The notes below the pieces were generated by a model, which was not told where the DNA came from, did not search any database, and was given only the letters and a program-made list of their open reading frames with translations. This document shows positions 25,908 through 34,466 of a stretch of DNA of 64,000 bases, piece by piece (positions within the stretch are counted from its first letter, which is position 1; every line of letters starts with the position of its first letter). This DNA comes from an uncultured Ruminococcus sp. (GTDB lineage Bacteria; Bacillota; Clostridia; Oscillospirales; Acutalibacteraceae): the NCBI GenBank assembly GCA_902794395.1, contig CADBHB010000018.1, positions 1 through 64,000 on the forward strand. The letters are read 5' to 3'. The position numbers were made by a program, and so were the translations under genes.

Positions 25908-27335
25908 TTAATACAGATCCGGCAGATCCATATCCTGAGCAAAGTTATCGATACCGTACAGGCAGAGGATTTGGTCGGGCTTTTCTATCTTGACCAGATC
26001 GGACACATGATCCTGCTTGAACAGGCGCATATCCACCAGGATAACAGTGTGGTAATTCTCGGCGAGGAAGGGAGCGAAACAATGGCTGAAGCTGTCCTTG
26101 ATGACCACGATCTTGCCGTCCTTGACGTTGTCGTTGGTTATCTCGGTGAGCGCGTGGTTGCCGTCGAGGAAGATGGGGTACTTGTCGCGTTCCTTGTCAT
26201 GCTCCGTAAAATACATGGAATTTGAGGTTTTGATCTGGTCATCGTCGGTGATGCGCACGGAGATCTTGTCCTCGGTGTTGTTTGGATTCTGCCAAACCGT
26301 CACAGTGTCGCTTTCATTGAGCAGGAAGCCGCTGCCGGAGCAGGTAGTGCCGTAGAAGTCCTTATACTTTTCCAAGGCAAAGCTGCCGCGCGGCGCGGGA
26401 GTGAGTCCTGCGCTTTCGCAGAACGCCGTATAAGCGGTGTAAGCGCCCTCAGTGGTCCAGTGGTGGTCGGTCTTATAATAGAGCTGTGAGCCGCTTTTAT
26501 AGGCGTCCTTGAAGGTCTGCCTGAGGTCGACAAAATCTATGCCGCCATCCTTCATGCCCTGCGACACCCGCTCAAAATACGCGTCGTCGTTGTAGCTGTC
26601 GTGCAGCAGAGGCAGCTTGTCCTCGCAGATATAGCCCGTGGAAGGGACAAAAAGCGCGGACATCGGCACATCGCCTACGGTTTCCTTGAACTCCTGCAAA
26701 ATCATCACGTTGCGCTTTATTTGGTTCTTCTCGGGGATGGGCTTATTGATAAGATAGCCGTCCTTGCAGTTGTATACGCCGTTGGCACCGTTGTTGCCCT
26801 CGGCGAGGGTAGCGTAGGCATTGATGCCCACCCAAAGGTTTCGCGTAGGGAAATGGTCGGCGATATACGCCTCAAAGCTCTTGCCGAAGCTGCCGTTCAT
26901 CACGGTTTCAGCCGTGGTTTTGGGGAAATCGGAAAGATAGCGCTTTTCGGTCTCGCTGAAGCCCTTTTTCGGCAGAAAGATAAACAGCAGCGACATAGCG
27001 AGAATGAAACCCGCAAAGATAAACGCGGGAGCGTAGCCCGCCTTGGAAGGCGGCACAGGCGCCGTGGGCGTGCCTACGCACTGCGTGCGCGGACGCTTGG
27101 AGCCGGAAGAAAGCTTGGCTGCGTCAGATTTCTTTAAGGGATAGATCTTCGTGGCGTCGTCTGCCTTTGCCGATGAGCGCTTTATGCGCAGCTCCGTGGG
27201 CTTTTTTTCGTAGCGGTCACGGTTTACGCGCTCTGCAGGTCTTTTGGAGGAAGCGGCGTAACGCTTTCCCCCCGAAGACTTGGCGCTGTGGCGCGGCGCG
27301 CTCTTATGTGAATTGTTGTCTGCGTAATGTTTCAT
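25908..27335 (-). CDS. DHHW/AlgJ-like membrane protein, partner of the MBOAT acyltransferase
   Basis: 475 residues. A charged cytoplasmic head (about 1-95, rich in Lys/Arg/Ser) is followed by one membrane span at about 107-127 and an outer SGNH-hydrolase-like domain. The signature TDHHW appears in YYKTDHHWTTEGA, and the GDS-like catalytic region in VVIKDSFSHCFAPF. Such proteins pair with AlgI-type acyltransferases to O-acetylate an envelope polymer. It starts 18 bases after the MBOAT stop. The partner polymer is unknown here. Confidence 0.88.
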   Translation of the reverse strand: MKHYADNNSHKSAPRHSAKSSGGKRYAASSKRPAERVNRDRYEKKPTELRIKRSSAKADDATKIYPLKKSDAAKLSSGSKRPRTQCVGTPTAPVPPSKAGYAPAFIFAGFILAMSLLFIFLPKKGFSETEKRYLSDFPKTTAETVMNGSFGKSFEAYIADHFPTRNLWVGINAYATLAEGNNGANGVYNCKDGYLINKPIPEKNQIKRNVMILQEFKETVGDVPMSALFVPSTGYICEDKLPLLHDSYNDDAYFERVSQGMKDGGIDFVDLRQTFKDAYKSGSQLYYKTDHHWTTEGAYTAYTAFCESAGLTPAPRGSFALEKYKDFYGTTCSGSGFLLNESDTVTVWQNPNNTEDKISVRITDDDQIKTSNSMYFTEHDKERDKYPIFLDGNHALTEITNDNVKDGKIVVIKDSFSHCFAPFLAENYHTVILVDMRLFKQDHVSDLVKIEKPDQILCLYGIDNFAQDMDLPDLY

Positions 27336-27353
27336 TTCATATCACCCCTTGCA

Positions 27354-28745
27354 TCAGAAACGGAAATAGAGGAAGGGACTGTACTCCTGTCTGACCAGCG
27401 CGGCGGTGCAAAGGGTGAGCACTGTGCAGACAAAGAGAGTTTCCGCGATCCAGATATAGCGGGTGCCGGCGACCTTGAGATACAGCTTTGACGCGAGCGG
27501 GGTGCTTGCAACCGCCGCAACGCAGAGCATAGGAAGGAAGCTGAGTATTGTGTTGAGCGTGTGCTCGTCGCACAGACCGCGGCTGCCGTCAAAGAGGTTC
27601 TGCAAAAAGACGAGAAGCTGATTGATGTCTGTGAAGTAGAACAGACCCCAGCCGATCAGCACGATGAAGATAGCGTAGATGTGCCTAAGCACGGCGGGCA
27701 GCTTGTCGAGGAAGCGCTTGAGCACGAATTTCTCGAGGATGAGCAAAATGCCGTAGTACAGACCCCAGAGGATGAAGTTGTATGCGGCGCCGTGCCACAG
27801 ACCGGTCAGACCCCAGACGATCATCAAATTGAGTATCTGGCGCGGCACGCCCTTGCGGTTGCCGCCCAGCGGGATATAGACATACTCCTTGAACCACGTG
27901 GACAGCGAAATGTGCCAGCGGCGCCAAAAGTCCGTGATAGATTCGGAAATATAGGGGTAGTTGAAGTTCTTGAGGAACTCAAAGCCCATCATATTGCCCA
28001 GACCGCACGCCATATCGGAATAGCCCGAGAAATCGAAGTAGAGCTGGAAGGAGAAGCCCAGAACACCTACCCAGGTGCCCAGCACGCCGTTGCCGTCGGT
28101 GAGGATAACAGCTTCGCTCAGCTTTGCCATCTGGTCGGCGATAAGCACCTTTTTGGCAAGTCCTACGCAAAACAGCTTTACGCCCTTGGTGAACATGGCA
28201 AGCGTTTCGCGGCGGTGTGTAAGCTGCTCGGAAACATCGCGGTAACGCACGATGGGACCCGCGATAAGCTGCGGGAAAAGCGCCACATAGGTGCCGAAAT
28301 TGATGAAGCTCTTAGACACGGGCGCGTCGTCGCGGTAGACATCGATGACATAGCTCATGGTCTGGAAGGTGTAGAAGCTGATGCCGATGGGCAGCGCGAT
28401 CTTGACCGCGGGGATGTCGAAGAAAGGCAGCAGATTGAGGGTGTCCACAAAGAGCCCTGCGTATTTGAATACACCCAGAATACCGATGTCAAGAATGCAG
28501 GTCAGAGCCAAAAAGAGCTTTTTCTTTTTGACGTCCTGCCGGTACTTATCCACCAGATAGCCGCCGATGTAGTTGAAGATGATGTTGAACACCATCAGCA
28601 GCACGAGCAGCGGCTCGCCCCAGCCGTAAAAGACCAGGTTGATAAAGAAGAGAAAAATATTGCGATATTTGCGCGGGGTGATGAAGTAGATCACCATAGT
28701 AAGCGGCAAATAGGCAAAGAGAAAGACTAAGCTTGAAAATACCAC
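27354..28745 (-). CDS. MBOAT O-acyltransferase, AlgI/DltB type
   Basis: 463-residue polytopic membrane enzyme that moves acyl groups across the membrane. Typical segments are FFINLVFYGWGEP, the QTMSYVIDVYR and FPQLIAGPIVRY stretches, the DFSGYSDMACGLG region and the catalytic His in LTGLWHGAAYNFILWG. It begins with GTG at 28745, eight bases after GAGGAG. First gene of the pair with the DHHW protein. Confidence 0.93.
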   Translation of the reverse strand: MVFSSLVFLFAYLPLTMVIYFITPRKYRNIFLFFINLVFYGWGEPLLVLLMVFNIIFNYIGGYLVDKYRQDVKKKKLFLALTCILDIGILGVFKYAGLFVDTLNLLPFFDIPAVKIALPIGISFYTFQTMSYVIDVYRDDAPVSKSFINFGTYVALFPQLIAGPIVRYRDVSEQLTHRRETLAMFTKGVKLFCVGLAKKVLIADQMAKLSEAVILTDGNGVLGTWVGVLGFSFQLYFDFSGYSDMACGLGNMMGFEFLKNFNYPYISESITDFWRRWHISLSTWFKEYVYIPLGGNRKGVPRQILNLMIVWGLTGLWHGAAYNFILWGLYYGILLILEKFVLKRFLDKLPAVLRHIYAIFIVLIGWGLFYFTDINQLLVFLQNLFDGSRGLCDEHTLNTILSFLPMLCVAAVASTPLASKLYLKVAGTRYIWIAETLFVCTVLTLCTAALVRQEYSPFLYFRF

Positions 28746-28785
28746 TTTTCCAACTCCTCATTTTTTATAATTCGCATACATCATT

Positions 28786-28814
28786 ATTTTATTATATTCG
28801 ACAAAAGAAGTCAA
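28786..28814 (-). promoter_or_regulatory. Promoter of the MBOAT-DHHW operon
   Basis: Minus strand TTGACT at 28814-28809, 17-base spacer, TAAAAT at 28791-28786. Confidence 0.7.
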
Positions 28815-28947
28815 GCAAAAACACAGGGGCTAAGCGCCGTATTTTCCGAGGTTTTATGCGGAAATTCTGGGCATTATGTGTATAGCTGAGGGTTGAGGGC
28901 AAAGAGCGGAAAAAGTTTTGACTTAAGGCAAAACAGGGCATAACGAA

Positions 28948-28981
28948 ACGGCGGGTCAAAGCCAATGCTATGACCTGCCGT
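28948..28981 (-). terminator. Terminator after the SHOCT gene (family copy B)
   Basis: On the minus strand ACGGCAGGTCA pairs with TGACCCGCCGT around a 12-base loop, followed by TTCGTTATG. Arms nearly identical to the copies at 19613 and 29486. Confidence 0.7.
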
Positions 28982-28994
28982 ATGTCCGAAATAT

Positions 28995-29327
28995 TTATAA
29001 CCCGAGCAACTGCTGTTTCTTTGCCTGAAACTCCTCCTCGGTGAGGATGCCCTTGTCGCGCAGCTCAGCAAGACGGCTGATCTCCTCAGCGACCGAGACG
29101 ACCTCCGGCTCACGCTGAGGCTCGGACCTCGGCACATCCTCGGCGACGGTGTCCACCATGTTCGGGTCCGGGTCGGGCGTCTCTGCCCAGTCCACCGCGC
29201 GGTCAACGCCTTTTTTGCCGGTGTTGATCAACGACTTGCCCAGGTTGCGGAAGGCTTTGCCCAGGCTGTTTCCGGTTTGCTTCCATTCGCTTTTCAGCTT
29301 ATCGTCCATAAACTTTTCATCATCCAT
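28995..29327 (-). CDS. Small SHOCT-domain protein
   Basis: 110 residues. The last 30 residues are a SHOCT domain (ISRLAELRDKGILTEEEFQ, ending KKQQLLGL), a short helical hairpin thought to mediate oligomerisation, often on proteins with membrane or nucleic-acid ties. The first 50 residues are an amphipathic basic helix (KSEWKQTGNSLGKAFRNLGK). The ATG at 29327 is preceded by AAAGGAGA. The frame stays open upstream, but that part crosses the promoter. Confidence 0.85.
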   Translation of the reverse strand: MDDEKFMDDKLKSEWKQTGNSLGKAFRNLGKSLINTGKKGVDRAVDWAETPDPDPNMVDTVAEDVPRSEPQREPEVVSVAEEISRLAELRDKGILTEEEFQAKKQQLLGL

Positions 29328-29358
29328 AATCCGGGTCTCCTTTAGAGTTATTATACTA

Positions 29359-29387
29359 ATTGTATGCCTTTTTATTACGAATGTCAA
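29359..29387 (-). promoter_or_regulatory. Promoter of the SHOCT gene
   Basis: Minus strand TTGACA at 29387-29382, 17-base spacer, TACAAT at 29364-29359, about 30 bases before the start codon. Confidence 0.82.
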
Positions 29388-29477
29388 GTGCGGGAGTATG
29401 GTCGTGCGGAGAACGCCGCTCGTCTGCCCCTGCGTAGTATGAGGTTTACATACAGTGGCACGCCGATATGCGCGCCC

Positions 29478-29520
29478 AAAAGCAAAACGGCGGGTCAAAG
29501 CAAAGCCTTGACCTGCCGTT
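29478..29520 (-). terminator. Terminator of the ribosomal supercluster (family copy C)
   Basis: On the minus strand AACGGCAGGTCAA pairs with TTGACCCGCCGTT, then TTGCTTTTG. It lies 22 bases past the rplQ stop. Confidence 0.88.
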
Positions 29521-29542
29521 GATTTAGTTATAAACAAATGGA

Positions 29543-29884
29543 TCAAACCAGCTCGATGATAGCCATTTCGGCGCCGTCGCCGCGACGGGGGCCGATCTTG
29601 GTCACTCTGGTGTAGCCGCCGTTGCGGTCAGCGTACTTGGGAGCGATCTCAGCAAAGAGCTTGGAAACCACGTCCTCTTTGGTAACGAACGCCAAAACGA
29701 GACGTCTGTTGTGGAGGGTGTTGGTTTTTGCGGTTGTGATCATTTTCTCCGCCATAGCCTGAACTTCCTTGGCGCGAGTCAATGTTGTTTCGATTTTACC
29801 GTTTTCGAGAAGGAAAGTAACCATTGCGCGCAGCATAGCGGTTCTCTGCGCGGTGTTTCTTCCCAGTTTTCTGGTACCCGGCAT
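29543..29884 (-). CDS. rplQ: 50S ribosomal protein L17
   Basis: 113 residues, near the polypeptide exit tunnel. [23 protein letters not shown] and [14 protein letters not shown] are family marks, and the ending [14 protein letters not shown] is intact. The ATG of MPGTRK is eight bases after GGAG; an ATG three codons earlier sits too close to the site. Last gene of the ribosomal cluster, before a strong terminator. Confidence 0.97.
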   Translation of the reverse strand: MPGTRKLGRNTAQRTAMLRAMVTFLLENGKIETTLTRAKEVQAMAEKMITTAKTNTLHNRRLVLAFVTKEDVVSKLFAEIAPKYADRNGGYTRVTKIGPRRGDGAEMAIIELV

Positions 29885-29919
29885 TTCATTCACTCCTTTA
29901 CGAATATTTTAAAGGGACC

Positions 29920-30873
29920 TTATTCGTCTTCTTTCTGAAGACTGAAACCGAGAGAATTGAGCTTTTGTACGACCTCTTCCAGAGATTTTCTGCCGAGGTT
30001 GCGCACCTTCATCATATCCTCTTCGGACTTGTTAATCAAATCTTCAACCGTGTTGATTCCCGCACGCTTGAGACAGTTGAACGAACGAACCGACAAATCG
30101 AGGTCTTCGATGGTCATTTCGAGGATTTTTTCCTTGCCCTTGTCGTCCTTCTCCACCATAACTTCCGCGGAGGAAGCCTTGTCGGAGAGATTGACAAAGA
30201 GGTTAAGATGCTCGGTGAGCACCTTTGCCGCGAGCGAAACCGCTTCTTCGGCGTTGATGACACCGTTGGTCCAAACGTCGAGAGTAAGCTTGTCGTAGTC
30301 GGTGATTTGTCCGACACGGGTGTTGTCAACTGTGTAGTTTACCTTTAACACAGGTGTGTAGATAGAGTCGATCGGCAGAACACCGATGACATTGTTGCCG
30401 CTCAACTGCTTGTTGCGCTCGGCGGGGACATAGCCTCTGCCCTTGTCAACGGTGATCTCCATGTTGAGCTTGGCGCCCTCGCCGAGAGTGGCGATGTGCA
30501 GCTCGGGATTGAGGATTTCTACCTCGGTATCACCCTTGATGTCGGCAGCGGTCACCTGGCAGGGACCCTCGGCGTGGATCTCCACGACCTTGGGGCTTGT
30601 TTCGACCAGCTTGGCTACAAGGCTTTTCATGTTAAGGACAATTTCCGTGACGTCTTCCTTGACGCCGGGAATAGTTGAAAATTCGTGAAGAACGCCGTCA
30701 ATCTTGATAGATGTGACAGCACAGCCCTCAAGTGAGGAAAGCAGCACTCTGCGAAGGCTGTTGCCGAGAGTGTTGCCAAAGCCGCGCTCGAGCGGCTCGA
30801 CAACGAACTTACCGTACTTTCCGTCCTCGGTTAATTCTGCGGTTTCAATTCTTGGCTTTTCTATTTCAATCAT
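29920..30873 (-). CDS. rpoA: RNA polymerase alpha subunit
   Basis: 317 residues with both domains: the N-terminal dimerisation domain ([22 protein letters not shown]) and the C-terminal DNA- and activator-contacting domain ([33 protein letters not shown]). The C-terminal domain is complete. A GGAGG site precedes the ATG. Located between rpsD and rplQ as in most bacteria. Confidence 0.98.
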   Translation of the reverse strand: MIEIEKPRIETAELTEDGKYGKFVVEPLERGFGNTLGNSLRRVLLSSLEGCAVTSIKIDGVLHEFSTIPGVKEDVTEIVLNMKSLVAKLVETSPKVVEIHAEGPCQVTAADIKGDTEVEILNPELHIATLGEGAKLNMEITVDKGRGYVPAERNKQLSGNNVIGVLPIDSIYTPVLKVNYTVDNTRVGQITDYDKLTLDVWTNGVINAEEAVSLAAKVLTEHLNLFVNLSDKASSAEVMVEKDDKGKEKILEMTIEDLDLSVRSFNCLKRAGINTVEDLINKSEEDMMKVRNLGRKSLEEVVQKLNSLGFSLQKEDE

Positions 30874-30952
30874 TCGCGAATCCTCCTTACATTATGCCGC
30901 CAAAGGTAATGGCGGTGTATGTGTGTAATCTGCCTGTGAAAAAAGATGGGGA

Positions 30953-31555
30953 TTACTTGGAGTACAACTCGACGATGAGATGCTCTTCAACGGGATAGTC
31001 GATGTCATCTCTCTGAGGATTGGCAACGACCTTGCCGCCGAGGAGGTTCTGGTCCTTCTCGAGCCACTTGGGAGTTACCATAGAAGCGTTTTCGCCCTCA
31101 GCGATCGCCTTGAATCTGGTGGTCGAACGGCTTGCTTCCCTTACAGCGATAACGTCGCCTACCTTAACGATGTAGGAGGGGATGTTAACCTTTTTGCCGT
31201 TTACGGTGAAGTGAGCGTGGTTGACGAGCTGTCTTGCCTCTCTTCTGGTGGAAGCCAGACCCAGACGGAACACTACGTTGTCAAGTCTGCGCTCTACCAA
31301 AGACAGCAGCTCTTCACCGGTCTTGCCCTCAGCCTTTTCAGCCTTTTCATAGTAAGCACGGAACTGCTTTTCGAGGATGCCGTAAATAAACTTTACCTTC
31401 TGCTTCTCGGTCAGCTGCATGCTGTATTCGCTCTTTTTTCTTCTCATCTTGCCGCCGGGGTTTCTGTTGGAAGTTTTCTTGCTGTAACCCATCACAGCGG
31501 GAGAAATGCCAAGCGCTCTGCAACGCTTTGCGATTGGCTGCATATTCTTAGCCAT
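30953..31555 (-). CDS. rpsD: 30S ribosomal protein S4
   Basis: 200 residues, primary 16S binder. It shows the S4 RNA-binding domain at about 93-155 (RRLDNVVFRLGLASTRREARQ) and the ending HLIVELYSK. The N-terminal region lacks the zinc cysteine cluster (only one Cys), so it is the Cys-free form. In this cluster S4 may also act as an autoregulator, as in B. subtilis, but no site was resolved. Confidence 0.97.
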   Translation of the reverse strand: MAKNMQPIAKRCRALGISPAVMGYSKKTSNRNPGGKMRRKKSEYSMQLTEKQKVKFIYGILEKQFRAYYEKAEKAEGKTGEELLSLVERRLDNVVFRLGLASTRREARQLVNHAHFTVNGKKVNIPSYIVKVGDVIAVREASRSTTRFKAIAEGENASMVTPKWLEKDQNLLGGKVVANPQRDDIDYPVEEHLIVELYSK

Positions 31556-31579
31556 GTAAAATTTCCTCCTTTAATAATA

Positions 31580-31981
31580 CTACACACGTCTTCTCTTGGG
31601 AGGACGGCAACCGTTGTGAGGAATGGGGGTAACGTCTTTTATCATGGTTACCTCAAGACCGGCGGTCTGAAGCGCGCGGATAGCCGCCTCTCTGCCCTGT
31701 CCGGGACCCTTGACATAAACCTCGACATACTTCATGCCATGCTCCATAGCCGCCTTTGCAGCGGTTTCGGCTGCCGACTGAGCAGCGAAGGGAGTAGACT
31801 TCTTGGAACCTCTGAATCCCAGCTCGCCTGCGCTTGCCCAGGATACAGCGTTGCCCTGTGTATCGGAAATAGTGACAATTGTGTTGTTGAATGTTGACTG
31901 GATATGCGCCGCGCCTCTTTCAATGTGCTTGCGCTCACGACGGCGACGAATAACCTTTTTTCCACCTTTAGGTGCTGCCAT
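31580..31981 (-). CDS. rpsK: 30S ribosomal protein S11
   Basis: 133 residues, platform of the 30S subunit. Seen are [29 protein letters not shown] and the ending [16 protein letters not shown], all intact. It starts 14 bases after rpsM. Confidence 0.98.
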   Translation of the reverse strand: MAAPKGGKKVIRRRRERKHIERGAAHIQSTFNNTIVTISDTQGNAVSWASAGELGFRGSKKSTPFAAQSAAETAAKAAMEHGMKYVEVYVKGPGQGREAAIRALQTAGLEVTMIKDVTPIPHNGCRPPKRRRV

Positions 31982-31995
31982 AGTACCGTGCCTCC

Positions 31996-32364
31996 TTACT
32001 TCTTCTTGTTGGCCATAGTCTTACGGGGACCTTTGCGGGTACGAGCGTTGGTCTTTGAACGCTGACCTCTAACGGGAAGTCCCTTTCTGTGACGAACGCC
32101 ACGGTAACAGCCAATATCGATCAGTCTTTTGATATCATACGCGATGTCGCGGCGGAGGTCACCCTCTACGCGGCAGTGATGCTCGATGTACTCTCTGAGC
32201 TTTGATACGTCTTCTTCTGTCAAATCTCTGACACGAGTGTCAGGATTTACGCCTGTTGCAGCAATAATGTCTGTTGCAGTCTTGCGGCCGATGCCGAAAA
32301 TATAAGTTAAACCGATTTCAACTCTTTTATCTCTCGGCAAGTCAACACCTGCTATACGAGCCAT
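31996..32364 (-). CDS. rpsM: 30S ribosomal protein S13
   Basis: 122 residues, head of the 30S subunit contacting the P-site t[24 protein letters not shown] and the GxGR-type helix [14 protein letters not shown] are present, with a Lys/Arg tail ([14 protein letters not shown]). Preceded by GGAGGTG and followed closely by rpsK. Confidence 0.98.
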   Translation of the reverse strand: MARIAGVDLPRDKRVEIGLTYIFGIGRKTATDIIAATGVNPDTRVRDLTEEDVSKLREYIEHHCRVEGDLRRDIAYDIKRLIDIGCYRGVRHRKGLPVRGQRSKTNARTRKGPRKTMANKKK

Positions 32365-32421
32365 TCAGTTGCACCTCCAAAATATTTTATAAATAGTAGT
32401 TGTTAAAGCTGTGTGCGAAAC

Positions 32422-32535
32422 TTAACCCTGACGCTGCTTATGCTTGGGGTTGTCGCAGATAACGAGGATCTTGCCCTTTCTCTTGATTACCTTGCACTTG
32501 TCGCACATTTTCTTTACTGAAGGTCTGACTTTCAC
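32422..32535 (-). CDS. rpmJ: 50S ribosomal protein L36
   Basis: 37 residues, the smallest zinc-ribbon protein of the large subunit. The reading is [19 protein letters not shown] then [17 protein letters not shown], with Cys11, Cys14, Cys27 and His32 as zinc ligands. It begins with GTG at 32535, ten bases after AAGGA. Between infA and rpsM, its normal place. Confidence 0.95.
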   Translation of the reverse strand: MKVRPSVKKMCDKCKVIKRKGKILVICDNPKHKQRQG

Positions 32536-32581
32536 TTACAATCATTCCTTTCCAAAAATAAGAATAGTGTGTTGCCTTGGA

Positions 32582-32800
32582 TTATTTGGATCTCCAAGTG
32601 ATCCTTCCTCTTGTCAGGTCATAGGGAGACATCTCCACAGTAACCTTGTCGCCCGGCAAAATGCGGATGAAGTTCATTCTCAATTTGCCTGAAATGACAG
32701 CTAATATCACGTGACCGTTTTGAAGCTCCACCTTGAACTGTGCGTTGGGCAGCGCTTCTCTTACAATGCCTTCAACTTCAATTACGTCTTGCTTTGACAT
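32582..32800 (-). CDS. infA: Translation initiation factor IF-1
   Basis: 72-residue OB-fold protein that binds the 30S A-site. [20 protein letters not shown] and the ending [15 protein letters not shown] are typical. The ATG at 32800 follows GGAGG; the frame is open for 24 more codons upstream but those overlap the KOW gene. Confidence 0.97.
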   Translation of the reverse strand: MSKQDVIEVEGIVREALPNAQFKVELQNGHVILAVISGKLRMNFIRILPGDKVTVEMSPYDLTRGRITWRSK

Positions 32801-32805
32801 AAAAG

Positions 32806-33045
32806 TTAACCTCCGATAAATTCTCTTAACACTTTTTTGATTTGCGGATTGGTTTGCGGCGATGCCTTGCAAACAGCATTAGTCGGCGCAAGGTGCTTAA
32901 GGTTTTTCCGTTTGGGAGCCTGCACCCTTCGCCTCTTTCCGTCTGCTATCATCGCATAGGAACCGTCTGTTTCGAGCACTACAAACCAGCCTTCTTTGTC
33001 GCGACCCGCAGTTGCCTTTACAATACTTCCCTTTTGTATGTTCAT
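32806..33045 (-). CDS. KOW-domain RNA-binding protein (L14e-like)
   Basis: 79 residues. The KOW motif is at about 4-33 ([20 protein letters not shown]) and is followed by a basic [16 protein letters not shown] stretch. Such proteins lie between map and infA in many Clostridia and Bacilli and are presumed ribosome-associated, without a known role. The last six bases before infA hold its ribosome site, so the two are tightly linked. Confidence 0.88.
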   Translation of the reverse strand: MNIQKGSIVKATAGRDKEGWFVVLETDGSYAMIADGKRRRVQAPKRKNLKHLAPTNAVCKASPQTNPQIKKVLREFIGG

Positions 33046-33054
33046 AAAATCACC

Positions 33055-33807
33055 CTAATCGCATACAGTGAGTATTTTAGGGCCGTCGTGGGTGACGGCG
33101 ACGGTGTGTTCAAAGTGAGCCGAAAGCTTACCGTCGGCTGTGACGACAGTCCAGCTGTCACCCAGAACACGGGTGTAATGTGTGCCCTCGTTTACCATTG
33201 GTTCGATGGCAATTGTCATTCCGGGCAAAAGCTTTACGCCCCTGCCCCTTGTGCCGTAATTCGGCACGCTTGGGTCCTCGTGAAGTTTCGTACCTACGCC
33301 GTGGCCGACGTAATTTCGTACCACCGAGTAACTACGAGCTTCGACATACTCCTGAACCGCCGAGCCTATGTCTCCGATGCGGTTCAACACCTGCGCCTGT
33401 TTAATTCCCTCATACAGGCTTTCCCGGGTGGCGTAGAGCAGCCGTTTGGCGCTTTCGCTGACGCTGCCGCAAGGGAAGGTAAAGGCGTTGTCGCCGTGGA
33501 ATCCCTTGTAGTAAGCGCCTACGTCTACGCTGACGATGTCGCCGTCCCTGAGAATGGTGGTTTTTTTGGGTATGCCATGGATAACCACGTTGTTTACGGA
33601 AATGCACGCACTCGCGGGAAAGCCGCCGTATCCGAGAAACGAGGGGGAAGCCCCCTGTTTCTCGATATACCTGCGGACTGTTTCATCGATTTCATAAGTG
33701 GAAATCCCGGGCCTTACGGCCTCTCCCGCAACACGCAACGCCTCAGCGGAAATTCTGCAGGCGTCTTTCATTAAAGAAAGTTCCCGTGCTGTCTTGAGTG
33801 ATACCAT
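33055..33807 (-). CDS. map: Methionine aminopeptidase, type I
   Basis: 250 residues. Removes the N-terminal Met from new proteins. Metal ligands are visible: the two Asp of VSVDVGAYYKGFHGDNAF, His in VGHGVGTKLHEDP, and the two Glu in TIAIEPMVNEG and HFEHTVAVT. The short N-terminus marks the basic bacterial type. It begins two bases from the end of adk. Confidence 0.97.
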   Translation of the reverse strand: MVSLKTARELSLMKDACRISAEALRVAGEAVRPGISTYEIDETVRRYIEKQGASPSFLGYGGFPASACISVNNVVIHGIPKKTTILRDGDIVSVDVGAYYKGFHGDNAFTFPCGSVSESAKRLLYATRESLYEGIKQAQVLNRIGDIGSAVQEYVEARSYSVVRNYVGHGVGTKLHEDPSVPNYGTRGRGVKLLPGMTIAIEPMVNEGTHYTRVLGDSWTVVTADGKLSAHFEHTVAVTHDGPKILTVCD

Positions 33808-33809
33808 GC

Positions 33810-34442
33810 TTACGCCTTGATCGCCTCGAGCACGGCCGCCGTGGTAGCTTCCACGGTGTCCATACCCTTTACGTTAACAAGCTTGCCCTGCTTGCCGTAG
33901 AACTTGACAAGGGGCTCGGTCTCTTTGTGATAAACCTCGAGACGCGCCTGCACAGTGTCGGGGTGGTCGTCCTTGCGCTGAACAAGGGTGCCGCCGCAGT
34001 CGTCGCACACGCCTTCCACCTGAGGCTTGAGGCTCTCGATGTGGTAGGGTCTGCCGCACTGCTCGCAAACACGGCGTCCGGACATACGCTTGGTGATGAC
34101 ACTGTCGGGTACGTCGATGTTGATGACGTACTGGATGTCAACGCCCATGGTGTCCAGAGCCTCGGCCTGAGGAATGGTTCTGGGGAAGCCGTCAAGGATG
34201 AAGCCCTTTTTGCAGTCATCGTTGCTAAGTCTTTCCTTAACTATGCCGATAACTACCTCGTCGGGGACAAGCTTGCCGTCGTCCATATAGGACTTTGCTT
34301 TCAGACCCATTTCAGTGCCGTTTTTCAGCGCTTCACGAATCATGTTTCCGGTTGAAATTGTGGGAATACCAAAGTGCTCACAAAGTACAGCGGCTTGAGT
34401 GCCTTTACCTGCACCGGGAGCGCCTAACATGATAATGTTCAT
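33810..34442 (-). CDS. adk: Adenylate kinase, zinc-LID type
   Basis: Interconverts AMP, ADP and ATP. 210 residues: P-loop GAPGAGKGTQ, DGFPRTIPQAEAL, and an expanded LID domain with four cysteines (CEQCGRPYH and CDDCGG) that bind zinc in Gram-positive homologues. The ATG of MNIIMLGAPG is chosen over an upstream open stretch because GAGG lies nine bases before it. Directly follows secY. Confidence 0.97.
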   Translation of the reverse strand: MNIIMLGAPGAGKGTQAAVLCEHFGIPTISTGNMIREALKNGTEMGLKAKSYMDDGKLVPDEVVIGIVKERLSNDDCKKGFILDGFPRTIPQAEALDTMGVDIQYVINIDVPDSVITKRMSGRRVCEQCGRPYHIESLKPQVEGVCDDCGGTLVQRKDDHPDTVQARLEVYHKETEPLVKFYGKQGKLVNVKGMDTVEATTAAVLEAIKA

Positions 34443-34466
34443 AATATTATACCTCATTTTTTTCAA

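Noticed and set aside
24302..25942. 546-codon open frame opposite the GH13 gene
   Set aside because: It exactly mirrors a well-supported GH13 enzyme; the length comes from GC-rich third positions. It is rich in Val/Ala/His without any family motif and lacks a ribosome site.
27561..28730. 389-codon plus-strand open frame
   Set aside because: Antisense to the MBOAT gene; composition is that of a mirrored membrane protein.
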